A DNA stretch of 64,000 bases from Actinosynnema pretiosum (GCF_024171695.1 NZ_JAMTCF010000002.1:434001-498000), one strand, 5' to 3'; positions 1-8,196 are shown, numbered from the stretch's first letter. The notes: a model not told the origin generated them from the letters alone. A program made the numbers and translations.

Positions 1-332
1 GGAGAGCGTCGGGCTCGCGAGGCGGGGGTGGGGGAGCGGCTGGCTCGTGGGGGCGCGCCGGTGACCGTCCGCTGGGAGCCCCGTTCCCGGACCCTGCGCC
101 CGGTGGGCGCCCGGTTCGCGGGCGGGGCTCCCGGTCGTCGCCCGGTGGACGACCTCCGGCCGGTCGCCGCACCCGGTGGTCGTCCTCCCCGCAGAGGCTC
201 CGGCCGGGGGCGGCGGGGTGCGCTCGGGCCGGGGGCGTCCTCGGTGGTCGGTCGGGTGGAGGTGTGGGTTCCCGTGTGCTGGAAGTGCTTGGGGGGCAAC
301 GGGTTTCCCCGTCGGCGCACCCGGTCTGCCGC
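1..332. other. No recognisable gene at left edge
   Basis: This stretch lies beyond the 3' end of the lanthipeptide ABC transporter gene. Open frames exist on the plus strand, but they are rich in Arg, Pro and Gly and show no family resemblance or clear ribosome binding site. I see no terminator with a U-tract. It may be intergenic, or the edge of a gene that starts outside the window. Confidence 0.4.
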
Positions 333-2294
333 TCACCCGAACACCGCCCGGTAGTCCGGGTCGAGCCACAACCGCTCGTGGTCGCCGGACCCGCGCACCC
401 GCCCGTCCTCCAGCCACACCACCGAGTCCGCGCGGGCCGCCGTGGCCGCGCGGTGCGTCACCACGATCCGGGTGCGGCCCGGCAGGGCGGTCTCCAGGGC
501 GCTCTCCACGGTGGACTCGGTGACCGTGTCCAGGCTCGCGGTCGCGTCGTCCAGCACCAGCACCTCGGGGTCGCGCACCACCGCGCGCGCCAGCCCGAGC
601 CGCTGCGCCTCGCCGCCGGACAGCGGGGTGTCGGCGAGCGGCGTCGCGTAGCCGAGGGGGAGGCGCACCACCACGTCGTGCACCTGCGCGGCCCGGCAGG
701 CCAGCTCCACCCGCTCCGCCGACGCCCCGCTCCCGTACGCCACCGCCTCGCCGACCGTGTCACCGAGCAGGGCGGGCCGCTCGAACGCGCAGGCCGCCGC
801 GCCACCGCGCAGCACCCGCCCGGCCTCCGGCGCGGTCAGCCCGGCGACCACCCGCGCCAGCGCGGACTTCCCCGCACCCGAACGCCCGACCACGGCCACC
901 CGCGATCCGGGCGCCACCACCAGCTCCACCCCGCGCAGCACCCCGGCCGACACCCCGCGCAGCTCCACGGCCCCGGCCGCCACCTCGGCGCCCGCACCGG
1001 TCCCGGCCGCCGCGCCGGGGACCGCTCCGCCTTGAACCGTCCCGTCCGGAACCGTCCCGTCCGGAACCGTCCCGGCTAGAACCGCTCCGCCCGCAACCAG
1101 CGCAGCCGCAGTCCTCTTGCCCGCAGGCGCCCTGTCCGCACCAGTCTCGCCGCCAGCCGCACCGCCGCTGGCCGCACCGCTGCTGGCTGCTTCGCCGCCA
1201 ACCGTCTCGCTGCCAGCCGTCTTGTCGCCAGCGGTCCCACCGCCAACCGCTTCGCCGCCAGCAGCCCCGTCGCCAGCCGCTCTGCTGCCAGGCGTTCCGC
1301 CCCCAGCAGCCCCACCACCAGCCGTCCCGCCCCTGGCCCGCCCAACCGCAACCGCCTCGGGCACGCCACCGGAAGCGCCCCCCGCCTCCAGCACCTCCAC
1401 CAACCGCGCCGCGCTGGCCCGCGCCCGCTGCAGCGCCGTCAGCGCCGTCGCCTGCCCGACCACCGCCATCCCCAGCGCCGCGTACCCCAGCGCCGCCAGC
1501 ACCTGCCCCGCCGTCAACCGCCCCGCCACCACGCCGAACCCCGCCGCCACCAGCACCGCGAACTCCACCGCGGGCAGCAGCAGCCCGGCCCGCCACACCA
1601 TCCGCGCCTGCGTCCGCCACATCCCCGCCCCGGCGACCCCCAGCTCGGGCAGTGGCCGCAGCACCCGCCGCGCCTCCTGCTCGGCCCGCCCGGCCGCCGC
1701 GATCGTGCGCAGCCCCACCACCGCGTCCAGCAGCCGCGCCGACAGCTCGCCCGACACCCGCTGGTACGCGGTCACGTCCCGCTCGGTGAGCCGCAGGTGC
1801 GAGCGCACCAACCGCAGCCCCACCGGCACGCTCACCAGGAACACCACCGCCAGCCGCCAGTCCAGCAGCGCCAGCGCGGTCACCGCGCCGACCGCCGTGG
1901 CCACCGACACCCCCAGGCCCACCAGCAGCACGGCCGTGCCGCCCGCGATCGCCGCGTCCCCGGTCAACCGGCTCACCGCGTCCCCGGCCGCGAACGGCGT
2001 CGGGTGCCCCAGGTCGACCAGCCGCCGCGCCACCGAGTTCCGCAACCAGGCCGTGGCCCGCGCGGTCAGCGACGCCGCCAGCACCACGCCGACCGCGTCC
2101 CCGAGCAGCTCCACCGCCGTCAACCCGACCAGCAGCGCCAGCGCCGCCACCGGGGCCCCGCCGGACAGCGCGCCGTCCACCGCCCCGGCCAGCGCCACGG
2201 GCAGCAGCAGCCCGGCCACTGTCGCCACCAGCGCGTTCACCGCCAGCAGCACCCACCTGGGGTCACGCCGCACCACCGTGCGCAGCAGTCCCAT
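333..2294 (-). CDS. ABC exporter, fused permease and ATPase (lanthipeptide cluster)
   Basis: Half-transporter of about 653 residues that probably exports the modified lanthipeptide encoded just upstream. The N-terminal 290 residues are hydrophobic, with about six membrane segments. The C-terminal nucleotide-binding domain has a Walker A (GRSGAGKS), an ABC signature (LSGGEAQRLGLARA) and a Walker B (VLVLDDATASLD), followed by a switch His in VTHR. An in-frame upstream ATG exists at 2330, but the ATG at 2294 follows an AGGGGGGTGAA ribosome binding site directly, so I prefer it. About 130 residues of Gly/Ala/Thr low-complexity sequence (roughly residues 303-436) separate the two domains, which is abnormal for the family. 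SapB-type clusters usually carry two such genes; only one is visible here. It follows the precursor gene across a strong hairpin. Confidence 0.85.
   Translation of the reverse strand: MGLLRTVVRRDPRWVLLAVNALVATVAGLLLPVALAGAVDGALSGGAPVAALALLVGLTAVELLGDAVGVVLAASLTARATAWLRNSVARRLVDLGHPTPFAAGDAVSRLTGDAAIAGGTAVLLVGLGVSVATAVGAVTALALLDWRLAVVFLVSVPVGLRLVRSHLRLTERDVTAYQRVSGELSARLLDAVVGLRTIAAAGRAEQEARRVLRPLPELGVAGAGMWRTQARMVWRAGLLLPAVEFAVLVAAGFGVVAGRLTAGQVLAALGYAALGMAVVGQATALTALQRARASAARLVEVLEAGGASGGVPEAVAVGRARGGTAGGGAAGGGTPGSRAAGDGAAGGEAVGGGTAGDKTAGSETVGGEAASSGAASGGAAGGETGADRAPAGKRTAAALVAGGAVLAGTVPDGTVPDGTVQGGAVPGAAAGTGAGAEVAAGAVELRGVSAGVLRGVELVVAPGSRVAVVGRSGAGKSALARVVAGLTAPEAGRVLRGGAAACAFERPALLGDTVGEAVAYGSGASAERVELACRAAQVHDVVVRLPLGYATPLADTPLSGGEAQRLGLARAVVRDPEVLVLDDATASLDTVTESTVESALETALPGRTRIVVTHRAATAARADSVVWLEDGRVRGSGDHERLWLDPDYRAVFG
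1000..1385 (-). repeat. Low-complexity repeat tract inside ABC transporter gene
   Basis: Degenerate in-frame repeats encode runs such as GTVPDGTVPDGTVQGG and many GGxAGG units between the membrane and ATPase domains. The DNA repeats (accgtcccgtccgga type) look like those in several intergenic gaps of this window, so the tract may be a minisatellite that expanded inside a linker. The reading frame stays open through it. Confidence 0.7.
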
Positions 2295-2377
2295 TTCACC
2301 CCCCTGGACAGGCCCTCCGTGCCGCATCATGAGCAGGGGGCCCGACGGCGGTCAGGCCGTCGAGCCCCCGGTCGAGG

Positions 2378-2416
2378 CCCGGTGAGCGGCGCACTTCGCC
2401 TGCGCCGCTCACCGGG
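2378..2416 (-). terminator. Hairpin between precursor and exporter genes
   Basis: Perfect 16-bp inverted repeat (arms 2378-2393 and 2401-2416, 7-nt loop) starting 22 nt after the precursor stop codon. There is no U-tract, which is common in high-GC actinobacteria. It could act as a partial terminator or 3' stabiliser that lets the precursor mRNA outnumber the exporter message. Confidence 0.65.
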
Positions 2417-2438
2417 GAACCCCGGTCCCGAACCGTGA

Positions 2439-2594
2439 TCAGCAGGCGAGCAGGCTCACGGTCGAGTGGCTGCAGGGCAGCAGCAGGCTGGCGTTCGACG
2501 CGGTCGTGCTGCCGCCGCCACCGCCACCGCTCGCCATCGCCTGGGACTGGGTCTCGGGGATGTCGAGCTCCTGCAGGTCGAGGATGAACTCCAT
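2439..2594 (-). CDS. AmfS/SapB-like class III lanthipeptide precursor
   Basis: A 51-residue precursor that is too short for ordinary ORF lists. The leader begins MEFILDLQELDIPE, matching the LDLQ-type recognition helix of class III leaders such as AmfS. A Gly6 stretch (23-28) precedes the core. The core carries two Ser-x-x-Ser-x(3-4)-Cys units: S33-x-x-S36-LLLP-C41 and S44-x-x-S47-LLA-C51, the pattern that gives lanthionine or labionin rings. The ASLLLPC and VSLLAC segments strongly recall SapB. The ATG has an AGGAGA ribosome binding site that overlaps the TAG stop of the synthetase gene 10 nt upstream, so translation of the two is probably coupled. The peptide product should be secreted, possibly as a morphogenetic surfactant. 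Family assignment is firm; the biological role is inferred. Confidence 0.88.
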   Translation of the reverse strand: MEFILDLQELDIPETQSQAMASGGGGGGSTTASNASLLLPCSHSTVSLLAC

Positions 2595-2604
2595 GGTTTT
2601 TCTC

Positions 2605-5169
2605 CTAATCTCGGGGTGAAGCGACCGACCCGGTCGGGTCGGGGCTGGTGAGGAACGGCAGCACGGGGACGCCGTCCACGGCGCAGGCGATCGCGAGCAG
2701 CACGCCCGCCGCGCCGGTGGCCAGGTCCATCGAGAGCCGTCGCAACTGGATTCCGGGGAAGGCCGTGCCCTCCCCGTGGGGGATCGCGTGCCAGGCGAGC
2801 GCCGCGAGGTGCCGGTCCACGGCCTCTCGCGACCCGCCCGAGTGGGCGAGGGTGGCCAGCAGGCCCGCCCTGCCCAGGGTGAGCGCCGGGTGGATCACGA
2901 ACTCGCCGGTGCACGAGCCGACGAGCTCGGACAACCGCCCGGCCAGCCGGGTCCCCGGCGCGACGCGGACCAGCTCGTTCAGCGCCAGGGCGATGCCCGC
3001 GCTGCCGATGTCCACGTACGGCAGGGTCCGGAAGTTCCCGTCGCGGACCTGGGTCGAGCCGTCGAGCGCGGTCATGCACTCGGCGAGGTCGCGCTCCAGG
3101 GCCCGCTCGGCCAGCTCCAGCCACCGGGGCTCCCCGGTGCGCTGGTGCAGCCTGGTGAACAGCAGCGCCGGGCCGGACCAGCCGTGCAGCAGGCCCGCCC
3201 TGGCCTTGTCGCCGGGCGGCGGGGCGCCCTCCAGCGCCACCGCGAGCCGCTCGCCCAGCTCAAGCGCCTGCTCGGCGTAGCCGGGCTCGTTCCGCTGCCC
3301 CGCGTCCCGTCGCTGCGCGAGGTGCAGCAGGTTCAGCCCGATCCCGGACAGGCCCGAGTTGAGCCCGTGGTCCGAGGTGGTCGCCACCAGCGACCGGTAG
3401 TCCTCGACCAGCTTCGCGGCCAGCTCCTCGTGGCCGAAGCGGTCCAGCACGTGGATCACGCCGTGGGCGCCGGTGAAGAACCCGGCTTCCTTCGGCGGCT
3501 CGCGCCGCACCGACTCGACCAGCCACCGCTCGTGCTCCGGGAACCGGCCCTGCCCCGCCGCGTCCAGGGCGTGCAGCACGCCCGCCGCGCCGTAGGCGAA
3601 GCACGCCCCGCCGACCTCGAACTGCTCCACGTCACCGGGGAACAGCCGGTCGGTCCGGTCGGGCGTCGCGCTGGACAGGATCGCCGCGGCGATGGACTTG
3701 CGCACCACCGACCAGTCCGGCTCCGGCTCGTCCAGCGGGGTCGGGGCGTGCGCCGCCGCGCTCAGGCCGCGCTCGATCGCCGCGCAGTACTCCTCCGGCA
3801 GGTCGAACCGGCGGCGCACGAAGCCCACGTGCGAGCGCAGCTTCGCCGGTGACAGCTCCACCACCGCGTTCAGCGGCAGGAAGACGTACAGCCGCAGCGC
3901 GGCCAGCGCGTGCTCGTCCACCTCGAACCCGCGGCGGTCCGGCGGGGCCTGGAAGCCCGGCGCGCCCAGCGTGGGCCTGCGGTCCTCCTCGATGCCGGAC
4001 GCCAGCTCGAAGTCGATCAGCGAGACGGAGTCGACCCCGTCGTCGTCGGTGTCCACCAGCACGTTCAGCGGGTGCAGGTCGCCGAAGACGACACCCCGCT
4101 CGTGCACCGCGTCCAGGATGCGCTCGACCTGGCCGACCAGCCGCACCGCCCGCTCCGCGTACTCGGCGACCTTCGCCTCGTCCACCTCGCTGTGCGTCAG
4201 CGGGTAGTGCCTGCCGAGCCACTGGCCGAGCGGGATGCCGCGCACCAGGTCCATCGAGAAGAACTCGTGCTCCCAGGCGCCGAACCGCTCGTGCGCGGCG
4301 GGGATGCCCGGCACGCCGGCGAGCCTGGTGAGGATCGTGTGCTCCCGGTCGAGCCTGGCCACCGCGTCGGTGTTCTCGCGGTCCAGCCCGGCGTGCGGGC
4401 GGGCCTCCTTGAGCACCAGCTCGACGTCGTCGGACTTGCGCCGCGCCAGGTAGACGCCGCCGCCGTTGGAGAAGTGCAGCGACCGCAGCACCCGGTAGGG
4501 GAACGACTCCGCGTCACCGGCGCCCCGAGCGGCCAGGTGGGGCTCCAGGCAGGCCGGGAGCGGCACCCACTCGGGCGTGGCGAACGTGGGCTTGCGCTGG
4601 TCCGGCACCAGGTCCCCGTCGGGGCCCTCGATGGCCAGCACGCGCTTGCCGTCGCGCTCGATCCACTGCTCGACGAACCCGCCGTACCGCACGAACAGCG
4701 GTCCGGCGCCGTAGCGCAGGTCGCTCAGGACGTAGGGACCCGGCTGGCCGCGCAGCAGCTCCGACAGCTCGGACAGCACGCTCTCCAGCTGCCGCTCGTC
4801 GGCCGGGTAGATCGTCATGAGCTTGCCGCTGGCCTCGCGGGGGGCGTACTTGGAGTTGCGGGCCAGCACGATCGACCGGGTGCGCAGGTACTTGAACGGG
4901 ATGCGCTTGTCGACCAGGTAGGTGTGGGACTTCAGGAGCACCTCGGCGGCGTTGAGCACGGTCGCCGAGACGTGCACCTTCCAGCCCTGCTTCGGCAGCC
5001 GGACGCCCTTCGGGTGCAGGTGCCGCCAGATGTTCTTCTCGACCTGCACCCACCCCCCGTCCACTGCCGGGAGGACGCGGGAGAAATCGTCCTGGGCCGT
5101 TTCCACGGGGCTTTGCACGTCGTAGAAGAGGCGGTCGGCGAAGCAGTACGCCTCGTAGCGGAGATCCAC
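2605..5169 (-). CDS. Class III lanthipeptide synthetase LanKC (RamC/AmfT-like)
   Basis: Trifunctional enzyme of about 854 residues that phosphorylates Ser in the precursor, eliminates phosphate to dehydroalanine and cyclises onto Cys. The N-terminal region (about 1-200) starts DLRYEAYCFADRLFYD, typical of the phospho-Ser lyase domain. The central kinase domain has an ATP-binding lysine in LVLKEA, a GVVFGDLHPLNVLV catalytic loop and DFE in place of DFG. The C-terminal cyclase-like domain has HGWSG but lacks the paired zinc-binding Cys of LanC (GRAG where CxG would be), as expected for class III. The GTG at 5169 follows GAGGGGG at good spacing and matches the family N-terminus; an upstream ATG at 5220 would add 17 unlikely residues. 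No RamR-type regulator is adjacent. Confidence 0.93.
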   Translation of the reverse strand: MDLRYEAYCFADRLFYDVQSPVETAQDDFSRVLPAVDGGWVQVEKNIWRHLHPKGVRLPKQGWKVHVSATVLNAAEVLLKSHTYLVDKRIPFKYLRTRSIVLARNSKYAPREASGKLMTIYPADERQLESVLSELSELLRGQPGPYVLSDLRYGAGPLFVRYGGFVEQWIERDGKRVLAIEGPDGDLVPDQRKPTFATPEWVPLPACLEPHLAARGAGDAESFPYRVLRSLHFSNGGGVYLARRKSDDVELVLKEARPHAGLDRENTDAVARLDREHTILTRLAGVPGIPAAHERFGAWEHEFFSMDLVRGIPLGQWLGRHYPLTHSEVDEAKVAEYAERAVRLVGQVERILDAVHERGVVFGDLHPLNVLVDTDDDGVDSVSLIDFELASGIEEDRRPTLGAPGFQAPPDRRGFEVDEHALAALRLYVFLPLNAVVELSPAKLRSHVGFVRRRFDLPEEYCAAIERGLSAAAHAPTPLDEPEPDWSVVRKSIAAAILSSATPDRTDRLFPGDVEQFEVGGACFAYGAAGVLHALDAAGQGRFPEHERWLVESVRREPPKEAGFFTGAHGVIHVLDRFGHEELAAKLVEDYRSLVATTSDHGLNSGLSGIGLNLLHLAQRRDAGQRNEPGYAEQALELGERLAVALEGAPPPGDKARAGLLHGWSGPALLFTRLHQRTGEPRWLELAERALERDLAECMTALDGSTQVRDGNFRTLPYVDIGSAGIALALNELVRVAPGTRLAGRLSELVGSCTGEFVIHPALTLGRAGLLATLAHSGGSREAVDRHLAALAWHAIPHGEGTAFPGIQLRRLSMDLATGAAGVLLAIACAVDGVPVLPFLTSPDPTGSVASPRD

Positions 5170-5674
5170 TGTATTTCGCCCCCTCGATTTGTTCGACATC
5201 AATATTTCCGCACAACTCACCGTTGATCGCCAATCCGCCGATGAGGTGACACGGGGCGAGCATTAGGGACAATCGGCACCACCCGGTTCTGCACGGTCCG
5301 TGCCGGAATCGCTCCCACGGTCACCTGAACGCCGAGTTTGGTCCCGTTTGCCGCAGGACATGGCACCTGTTCAAACCTGAATCTGAACACTTGCGTTCTG
5401 TGCTCGAAGGGGGCTGTGACCTGGGCTTTCAGGGAAAATGTCCCGGTCGTTGCACAACGTTAACACCGGCCGTTGACTGCTCCTCACGGGGGATTGCTCC
5501 GGAATGAGGATGATTTACTGCGCCAACTGACCGGAAAAAGATGTTTGACGAACAGGGGTCCTGAAAAGCCTCCCCCGCGCAGGGGAGAAAACCGCAAGAA
5601 TGGGGACCGGGTGGGCGAGTCGGGGCGCGCCGCCCGGCGCGGGGCGCGGGGGGCGGCTGTGGGAGGCTCTGGGG
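5170..5674. other. Divergent intergenic region, AT-richer than its surroundings
   Basis: About 500 bp between the lanthipeptide operon (leftward) and a membrane-anchored hypothetical gene (rightward). Base composition is visibly less GC-rich than the genes on both sides. It should hold the operon promoter. Two inverted repeats are visible (5368-5389 and the CGTTG/CAACG pair near 5450-5460). I cannot assign exact promoter boxes. Confidence 0.6.
5368..5389. promoter_or_regulatory. Inverted repeat TGTTCA-N10-TGAACA, possible operator
   Basis: Perfect 6-bp arms separated by 10 nt, about 200 bp upstream of the LanKC start. The arrangement suits a dimeric regulator bound over two turns. No regulator gene is nearby, so the cognate protein is unknown. 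Confidence 0.4.
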
Positions 5675-6256
5675 GTGTCCCCGCGCGTGCTGCTCCCGGT
5701 GGTGCTCCTGGTCATGGCCTCGGCCGCGGGCGCGGGGGTGATCGCCCGCGACGCCTACAAGCGCCAGACCTCGCCCCCGGTCGAGCAGGTCGTGGACGCC
5801 GCCTCGGGCGCGCCGACCTCGCTCGCCCCGTCCGAGCAGCCGGGCGACTCCAAGGTCCTGCTGACCACCGACGTGTCCAAGCACCCGGACGGCGCGCGGG
5901 TCGTGGAGCTGCTGCAGAAGCACTTCGACTCGATCAACGCCAGGAACTTCCAGGACTGGACCACCACCGTGACCGCGCAGCGCCGCGCCCTCACGCCGGG
6001 GGAGAGCGCCTGGCGCAAGCCCTACGAGACCACCAGGGACGGCACGATCCTGGTGCACCGCCTGGAGGCCGTCGGCGCCCAGCGCCTCAAGGCCATGATC
6101 ACCTTCACCAGCACCCAGGACCCGGTCTGGGGCCCCGCCGACCTGCGGGTCGGCTGCGTGCGCTGGCGGGTGGTCTACCCGCTCCAGGTCGAGGACGGCG
6201 CGCTGCGCGTCGACGTGGGCACCGAGGGCCAGTCCTCGCAGTTCGAACCCTGCTGA
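5675..6256 (+). CDS. Hypothetical single-pass membrane or secreted protein
   Basis: Product of about 193 residues from the GTG at 5675, which has GGAGG eight bases upstream; an in-frame ATG at 5600 would add 25 Arg/Gly-rich residues and looks less likely. Residues 2-20 (SPRVLLPVVLLVMASAAGAG) form a membrane anchor or uncleaved signal. The remaining extracytoplasmic part begins with a Pro/Ser linker and ends in a compact domain with HFDSINARNFQDW and YETTRDGTILVHRLE, which recalls small alpha+beta NTF2-like folds; this is only an impression. It ends in a Cys after QFEP. The gene is divergent from the lanthipeptide operon; a functional link is not shown. Confidence 0.7.
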   Translation: MSPRVLLPVVLLVMASAAGAGVIARDAYKRQTSPPVEQVVDAASGAPTSLAPSEQPGDSKVLLTTDVSKHPDGARVVELLQKHFDSINARNFQDWTTTVTAQRRALTPGESAWRKPYETTRDGTILVHRLEAVGAQRLKAMITFTSTQDPVWGPADLRVGCVRWRVVYPLQVEDGALRVDVGTEGQSSQFEPC

Positions 6257-6261
6257 GACCG

Positions 6262-6282
6262 CGCCGGGGGTCGGGCCCGGCG
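6262..6282 (+). terminator. Short GC hairpin after hypothetical gene
   Basis: A 7-bp CGCCGGG/CCCGGCG hairpin starts 5 nt after the stop codon. No U-tract. The rest of the 320-bp gap to fabF holds several weak palindromes and no gene. Confidence 0.35.
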
Positions 6283-6540
6283 GAATGCGCGCGCGAATCC
6301 GCAGAAATGTGGACCCGGTTTTCGCGAGGCTGAAAGAGGAAATTCCCCCCGGCGTCGCCCGGAGGATTCTCCGGAAAAGCGCCCGGAACGCTCCGGGGGC
6401 GGAACAGGGAAGTCCCGGAACGGCGAAAGGGGCCGCCCGGAGGCAGCCCCTGCGCCACACCGCCGCGACCCGGTCCGGGCGAACCCGGAACCGCCCGCGA
6501 CACCACCGCGGCGGACTTCCCCGCCCGCCGGGGAGAACCC

Positions 6541-6569
6541 GGTCAGGCGACCGATCAGGCCGCCTGACC
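6541..6569 (-). terminator. Terminator hairpin after fabF
   Basis: GGTCAGGCG and CGCCTGACC arms 11 nt apart, directly beyond the fabF stop on the minus strand. It closes the fab operon. Confidence 0.55.
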
Positions 6570-6576
6570 CGACGGC

Positions 6577-7812
6577 TCAGACCGTGGTGAAGACCAGCGA
6601 GGCGTTGTGCCCGCCGAACCCGAACGAGTTGTTCACCGCGGCGATCTGGTCGATCTTGCGCGGCTCGCCGGTCACGACCTCCAGATCCACCTTCGGGTCC
6701 TGGTCCACCAGGTTCAGGGTCGGCGGGACCACGCCGTCGCGCAGCGACAGCACGGTCGTGATGGCCTCCACCGCGCCCGACGCGCCCAGCAGGTGCCCGT
6801 GGTGGCCCTTCGGGGCGGTCAGCAGCACGTGGTCGCCCACGGACCTGCGCACCGCCTGCGGCTCGATCACGTCGCCCACCGGGGTGGACGTCGCGTGGCA
6901 GTTCACGTGCGCGATGTCGGAGGCCGCCACGCCCGAGGTGCGCAGCGCCGCCGAGATCGCCCTGCTCTGCCCGAGGCCCTCGGGGTCGGCCGCCGTGATG
7001 TGGTGGCCGTCCGAGCTGAGCCCCACGCCCGCCAGGCGGCCGTAGATCTTCGCGCCGCGCGCCCTGGCGAAGTCCGCGCGCTCCAGCACCACGACGCCCG
7101 CGCCCTCGCCGAGCACGAAGCCGTCCCGGTTCGCGTCGAACGGCCGGGAGGCCCGAGCGGGGTCGTCGTTGCGCGTGCTCATGGTCCTGGCCTGGATGAA
7201 CCCGGCCATGGTGACCGCGGTGATGCAGGCCTCGGTGCCGCCCGCGACGACCACGTCCGCCTCACCGGTCTTGATCATCCGCCAGGCCCAGGCCAGCGAC
7301 TCCGCGCCGGAAGCGCACGCGGACACCGGGGCGTGCACGCCTGCCCTGGCCTTCAGGTCCAGCCCCACGTAGGCGGCCGGGCCGTTCGGCATCAGCATCG
7401 GCACGGACAGCGGCGAGACCTTCCGCAGCCCGTGCTCCTCGATCAGGTCGTCCTGCTCGAGCATGGTCCGCGCGCCACCGATGCCGGTGCCGATGATGAC
7501 CCCGAGGCGCTCCTTGTCGACGCTGTCGTCGTCGTGGCCCGCGTCGGCCCACGCCTGGCGGGCGGCGATCAGGGCGACCTGCTCGCAGCGGTCCAGCCTG
7601 CGGGCCTCGACCCTGGGCAGGACGTCGGTCGGCTCGACCGCGAGCCGGGCGGTGATCCGCACCGGCAGGTCGAACTTCTCGGCGAAGCCGCCCACCATCG
7701 CGGTCACGCCGCTGCGGCCGGTGAGCATCCCCTCCCAGGTGGAGGCGACGTCGCCACCGAGCGGGGTGGTGGCACCCAGCCCGGTGACGACGACGTCGAT
7801 GTCAGCGGTCAT
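6577..7812 (-). CDS. fabF: Beta-ketoacyl-ACP synthase II (KasA/FabF type)
   Basis: A 411-residue condensing enzyme that elongates acyl-ACP with malonyl-ACP in the type II fatty-acid synthase. The nucleophile is C166 in VSACASGAES; H306 (NCHATSTPVGD), K335 and H340 (KGHHGHLLGASG) complete the Cys-His-His-Lys site. The length is standard. The start overlaps the stop of the upstream acyl carrier protein gene as ATGA, so the two are translationally coupled. Last gene of the fabD-fabH-acpP-fabF operon, an order well known from Streptomyces; in mycobacteria the same position is occupied by kasA. Confidence 0.96.
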   Translation of the reverse strand: MTADIDVVVTGLGATTPLGGDVASTWEGMLTGRSGVTAMVGGFAEKFDLPVRITARLAVEPTDVLPRVEARRLDRCEQVALIAARQAWADAGHDDDSVDKERLGVIIGTGIGGARTMLEQDDLIEEHGLRKVSPLSVPMLMPNGPAAYVGLDLKARAGVHAPVSACASGAESLAWAWRMIKTGEADVVVAGGTEACITAVTMAGFIQARTMSTRNDDPARASRPFDANRDGFVLGEGAGVVVLERADFARARGAKIYGRLAGVGLSSDGHHITAADPEGLGQSRAISAALRTSGVAASDIAHVNCHATSTPVGDVIEPQAVRRSVGDHVLLTAPKGHHGHLLGASGAVEAITTVLSLRDGVVPPTLNLVDQDPKVDLEVVTGEPRKIDQIAAVNNSFGFGGHNASLVFTTV

Positions 7813-8048
7813 GCCTTGCTGGTGATGTACTCAACCGCGTCACCAACGGTCTTGAGGTTCGCGAGCTGGTCGTCCGGGATCTTGACGCCGAAGCGGTCCT
7901 CGGCCTGGACGGCGATCTCCACCATGGACAGCGAGTCGATGTCCAGGTCGTCCACGAAGGACTTGTCGGGGGTCACCTCGGCGGCCGTGACGCCCGCGAC
8001 CTCCTCGACGATCTCGGCGAGACCCTTCTGGATGTCCTCGTTGCTCAC
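7809..8048 (-). CDS. acpP: Acyl carrier protein (meromycolate-type AcpM/AcpP)
   Basis: A 79-residue acidic helical carrier. The phosphopantetheine attachment site is S39 in the DIDSLSMVE motif. Carries growing acyl chains between the FAS II enzymes and would also deliver octanoyl groups to LipB, encoded at 29 kb. It overlaps fabF by 4 nt downstream and is separated from fabH upstream by a 148-bp gap with two hairpins, unusually long for this otherwise overlapping operon. The ATG at 8048 is preceded by a GAAGG-type ribosome binding site. Confidence 0.95.
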   Translation of the reverse strand: MSNEDIQKGLAEIVEEVAGVTAAEVTPDKSFVDDLDIDSLSMVEIAVQAEDRFGVKIPDDQLANLKTVGDAVEYITSKA

Positions 8049-8101
8049 TGCGGTTCCCTTCGTTCACTGTCCACCGGCCGGGGAGCCCCGCCGGAAGCCT
8101 G

Positions 8102-8179
8102 GGTGCCACCGGGCGCCTGCGCCGGTGGTGCCTGCCGTGCTGACCCGCCGGGGCCGACCGCGCTGGCCGGTCCCGGCGG
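8102..8179 (-). promoter_or_regulatory. Two hairpins in the fabH-acpP gap
   Basis: Imperfect inverted repeats at 8102-8132 (GGTGCCACCGG against CCGGTGGTGCC) and 8145-8179 (CCCGCCGGG arms) lie between fabH and acpP. They may be processing or attenuation sites that let the abundant carrier protein be made at a different level from fabH. No U-tract or clear promoter accompanies them. Confidence 0.4.
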
Positions 8180-8196
8180 GGTGTTCCCGGCCCCGG

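Noticed and set aside
28..354. Plus-strand 108-residue frame at the left edge
   Set aside because: Arg/Gly/Pro-rich, overlaps the transporter 3' end and shows no recognisable domain.
1117..2438. Long plus-strand open frames opposite the ABC transporter gene
   Set aside because: They are Pro/Ser/Ala-rich mirror frames of a real GC-rich gene that has clear ABC motifs; no ribosome binding site or family resemblance.
2776..5226. Plus-strand frames of several hundred residues opposite the LanKC gene
   Set aside because: Antisense shadows created by high third-position GC; the minus strand encodes the recognisable synthetase.
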